Assembly: GCA_015711895.1 (NCBI GenBank)
Contig: MU158647.1
Coordinates: 1-14,639, forward strand
Reading direction: 5' to 3'
DNA: 14,639 nt
Origin: Candidatus Solincola tengchongensis
GTDB lineage: Bacteria; Actinomycetota; Geothermincolia; Geothermincolales; RBG-13-55-18
The notes under the pieces were generated by a model. That model saw only the letters and a list, made by a program, of their open reading frames with translations, was not told where the DNA came from and searched no databases. The position numbers and the translations under genes are program-made. Positions 13,944-14,639 of this stretch are shown here, piece after piece; within the stretch, counting starts at the first letter, position 1; every line of letters begins with the position of its first letter.

Positions 13944-14639
13944 ATGGCCTTGCAGGTGGGGATCATCGGCCTCCCCAATTCCGGGAAGTCCACCATATTC
14001 AACGCCCTGACCAGGGCCGGAGCGGCAGTGGCCGGATACCCCTTCACCACCGTGGATCCCAATTACGGGGTCACGGCGGTCCCTGATCCCCGTCTGGAGA
14101 GGCTGGCCGCCGCGGCCGGGTGCACGCGCGTGGTCCCCGCCGACCTTCGGGTGGTGGACATCGCCGGTCTCGTGGAGGGAGCCCATCGCGGCGAAGGGCT
14201 CGGTAACCGTTTTCTGGCCCACATCAGGGAGGTCGATGCCGTGGCCCATGCGGTACGCTGCTTCTCCGCCCCCGACGTACCCCACGTGCGCCCCGACCTT
14301 GATCCCGCGGCGGACATCGCCCTGGTGAACGCCGAGCTCATCCTGGCCGACCTCGAGACGGTGGCCCGGCGCAAGGAACGGATCGCCAAGGCCGCCCGCA
14401 CCGGGGACCGGGAAAAGGCGCGCGAGCTGGAGGTCCTGCTCAAGGTGGAGGAGGGGCTGAATCGCGGGATGCCCGTAAGGGCACAGGATCTGGAAGACGA
14501 GGAATGCCAGCTCTTGGCCGGCCTTTTTCTGCTCACCGCCAAGCCTGTGATCTACGTGGCCAACCTGGGCGAGGAACGGCTGGGCGGGGGCGACTCCCTC
14601 CTGGAAGAAGTCCGACGGCTGGCCGAGTCCGAGGGAGCG
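13944..14639 (+). CDS. ychF: Redox-regulated ATPase YchF (OLA1/Obg family), 3' end beyond the window
   Basis: The frame is open for 232 codons to the window edge; full-length YchF is about 360 residues, so roughly the last third (including the TGS domain) is missing. The G1 P-loop is GLPNSGKST (9-17), followed by the switch region AGYPFTTVDPNYGVTAVPD. The G3 region is DIAGLVEGAHRGEGLGN (72-88), then FLAHIREVDAV and RCF, all classic YchF. The G4 equivalent is NLGE (207-210) instead of NKxD, in line with the family's preference for ATP over GTP. Residues about 135-175 form the charged helical coiled-coil insert. YchF is a cytoplasmic ribosome-associated ATPase linked to stress and oxidative responses. 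The start at 13944 is chosen because it gives MALQVGIIGLPNSGK and has AGGGGGG about 6 bases upstream; an ATG four bases earlier is in another frame. Confidence 0.96.
   Translation, partial: MALQVGIIGLPNSGKSTIFNALTRAGAAVAGYPFTTVDPNYGVTAVPDPRLERLAAAAGCTRVVPADLRVVDIAGLVEGAHRGEGLGNRFLAHIREVDAVAHAVRCFSAPDVPHVRPDLDPAADIALVNAELILADLETVARRKERIAKAARTGDREKARELEVLLKVEEGLNRGMPVRAQDLEDEECQLLAGLFLLTAKPVIYVANLGEERLGGGDSLLEEVRRLAESEGA

Noticed and set aside
1..14639. Insertion sequences, phage genes, CRISPR arrays
   Set aside because: No transposase, integrase, terminal inverted repeat with target duplication, or regularly spaced repeat array is visible.

Overview
The window is GC-rich and its coding regions have GC-rich third positions. 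It combines oxygen-sensitive 2-hydroxyacyl-CoA dehydratase-type enzymes, a rubredoxin, a class A flavodiiron protein and a large multi-sensor histidine kinase. This suggests an anaerobic, free-living, high-GC bacterium. A deep-branching anaerobic actinobacterial lineage or a high-GC clostridial relative would fit; this is inference from gene content, not a phylogenetic result. No phage, insertion sequence, CRISPR array or plasmid gene is visible.

Layout. (1) Positions 1-2896, minus strand: two neighbouring subunits of the 2-hydroxyacyl-CoA dehydratase / benzoyl-CoA reductase D-component family. The upstream one (1907-2896) is intact. The downstream one (290-1566) can only be read full length across a -1 frame change near 1440-1470. 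A third minus-strand gene probably begins at 25 and runs off the left edge. (2) Positions 3146-5049, plus strand: rubredoxin, a 545-base gap, then a flavodiiron protein (FprA type). Together they plausibly form an electron route that reduces O2 (or NO) and protects enzymes such as those to the left. (3) Positions 5261-6387, minus strand: a small lipoprotein whose mature part resembles a type IV (pseudo)pilin C-terminal domain, a 104-residue protein of unknown function with its own promoter, and a tRNA-Ala(CGC) with an extended -10 promoter and a very good intrinsic terminator. (4) Positions 7084-8098, plus strand: a secreted lipoprotein metallophosphoesterase followed by a clear intrinsic terminator, after about 700 bases of apparently non-coding DNA. 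(5) Positions 8355-13271, minus strand: a three-gene signalling operon of a 1008-residue membrane histidine kinase (GAF-PAS-GAF-PAS-HisKA-HATPase), a receiver-GGDEF-like protein with a GGDDF signature, and a receiver-LytTR response regulator. (6) Positions 13272-13943: non-coding DNA with palindromes and a degenerate tandem repeat. (7) From 13944, plus strand: the first 232 residues of the P-loop ATPase YchF, truncated by the window edge.

I do not see a clearly new multi-gene system. The points most worth a second look are the tRNA-Ala with a G3:C70 pair instead of the expected G3:U70, the frame break in the dehydratase subunit, the pilin-like domain carried by a lipoprotein, and the kinase/GGDDF/LytTR operon, which has a strong hairpin whose loop contains a stop codon.
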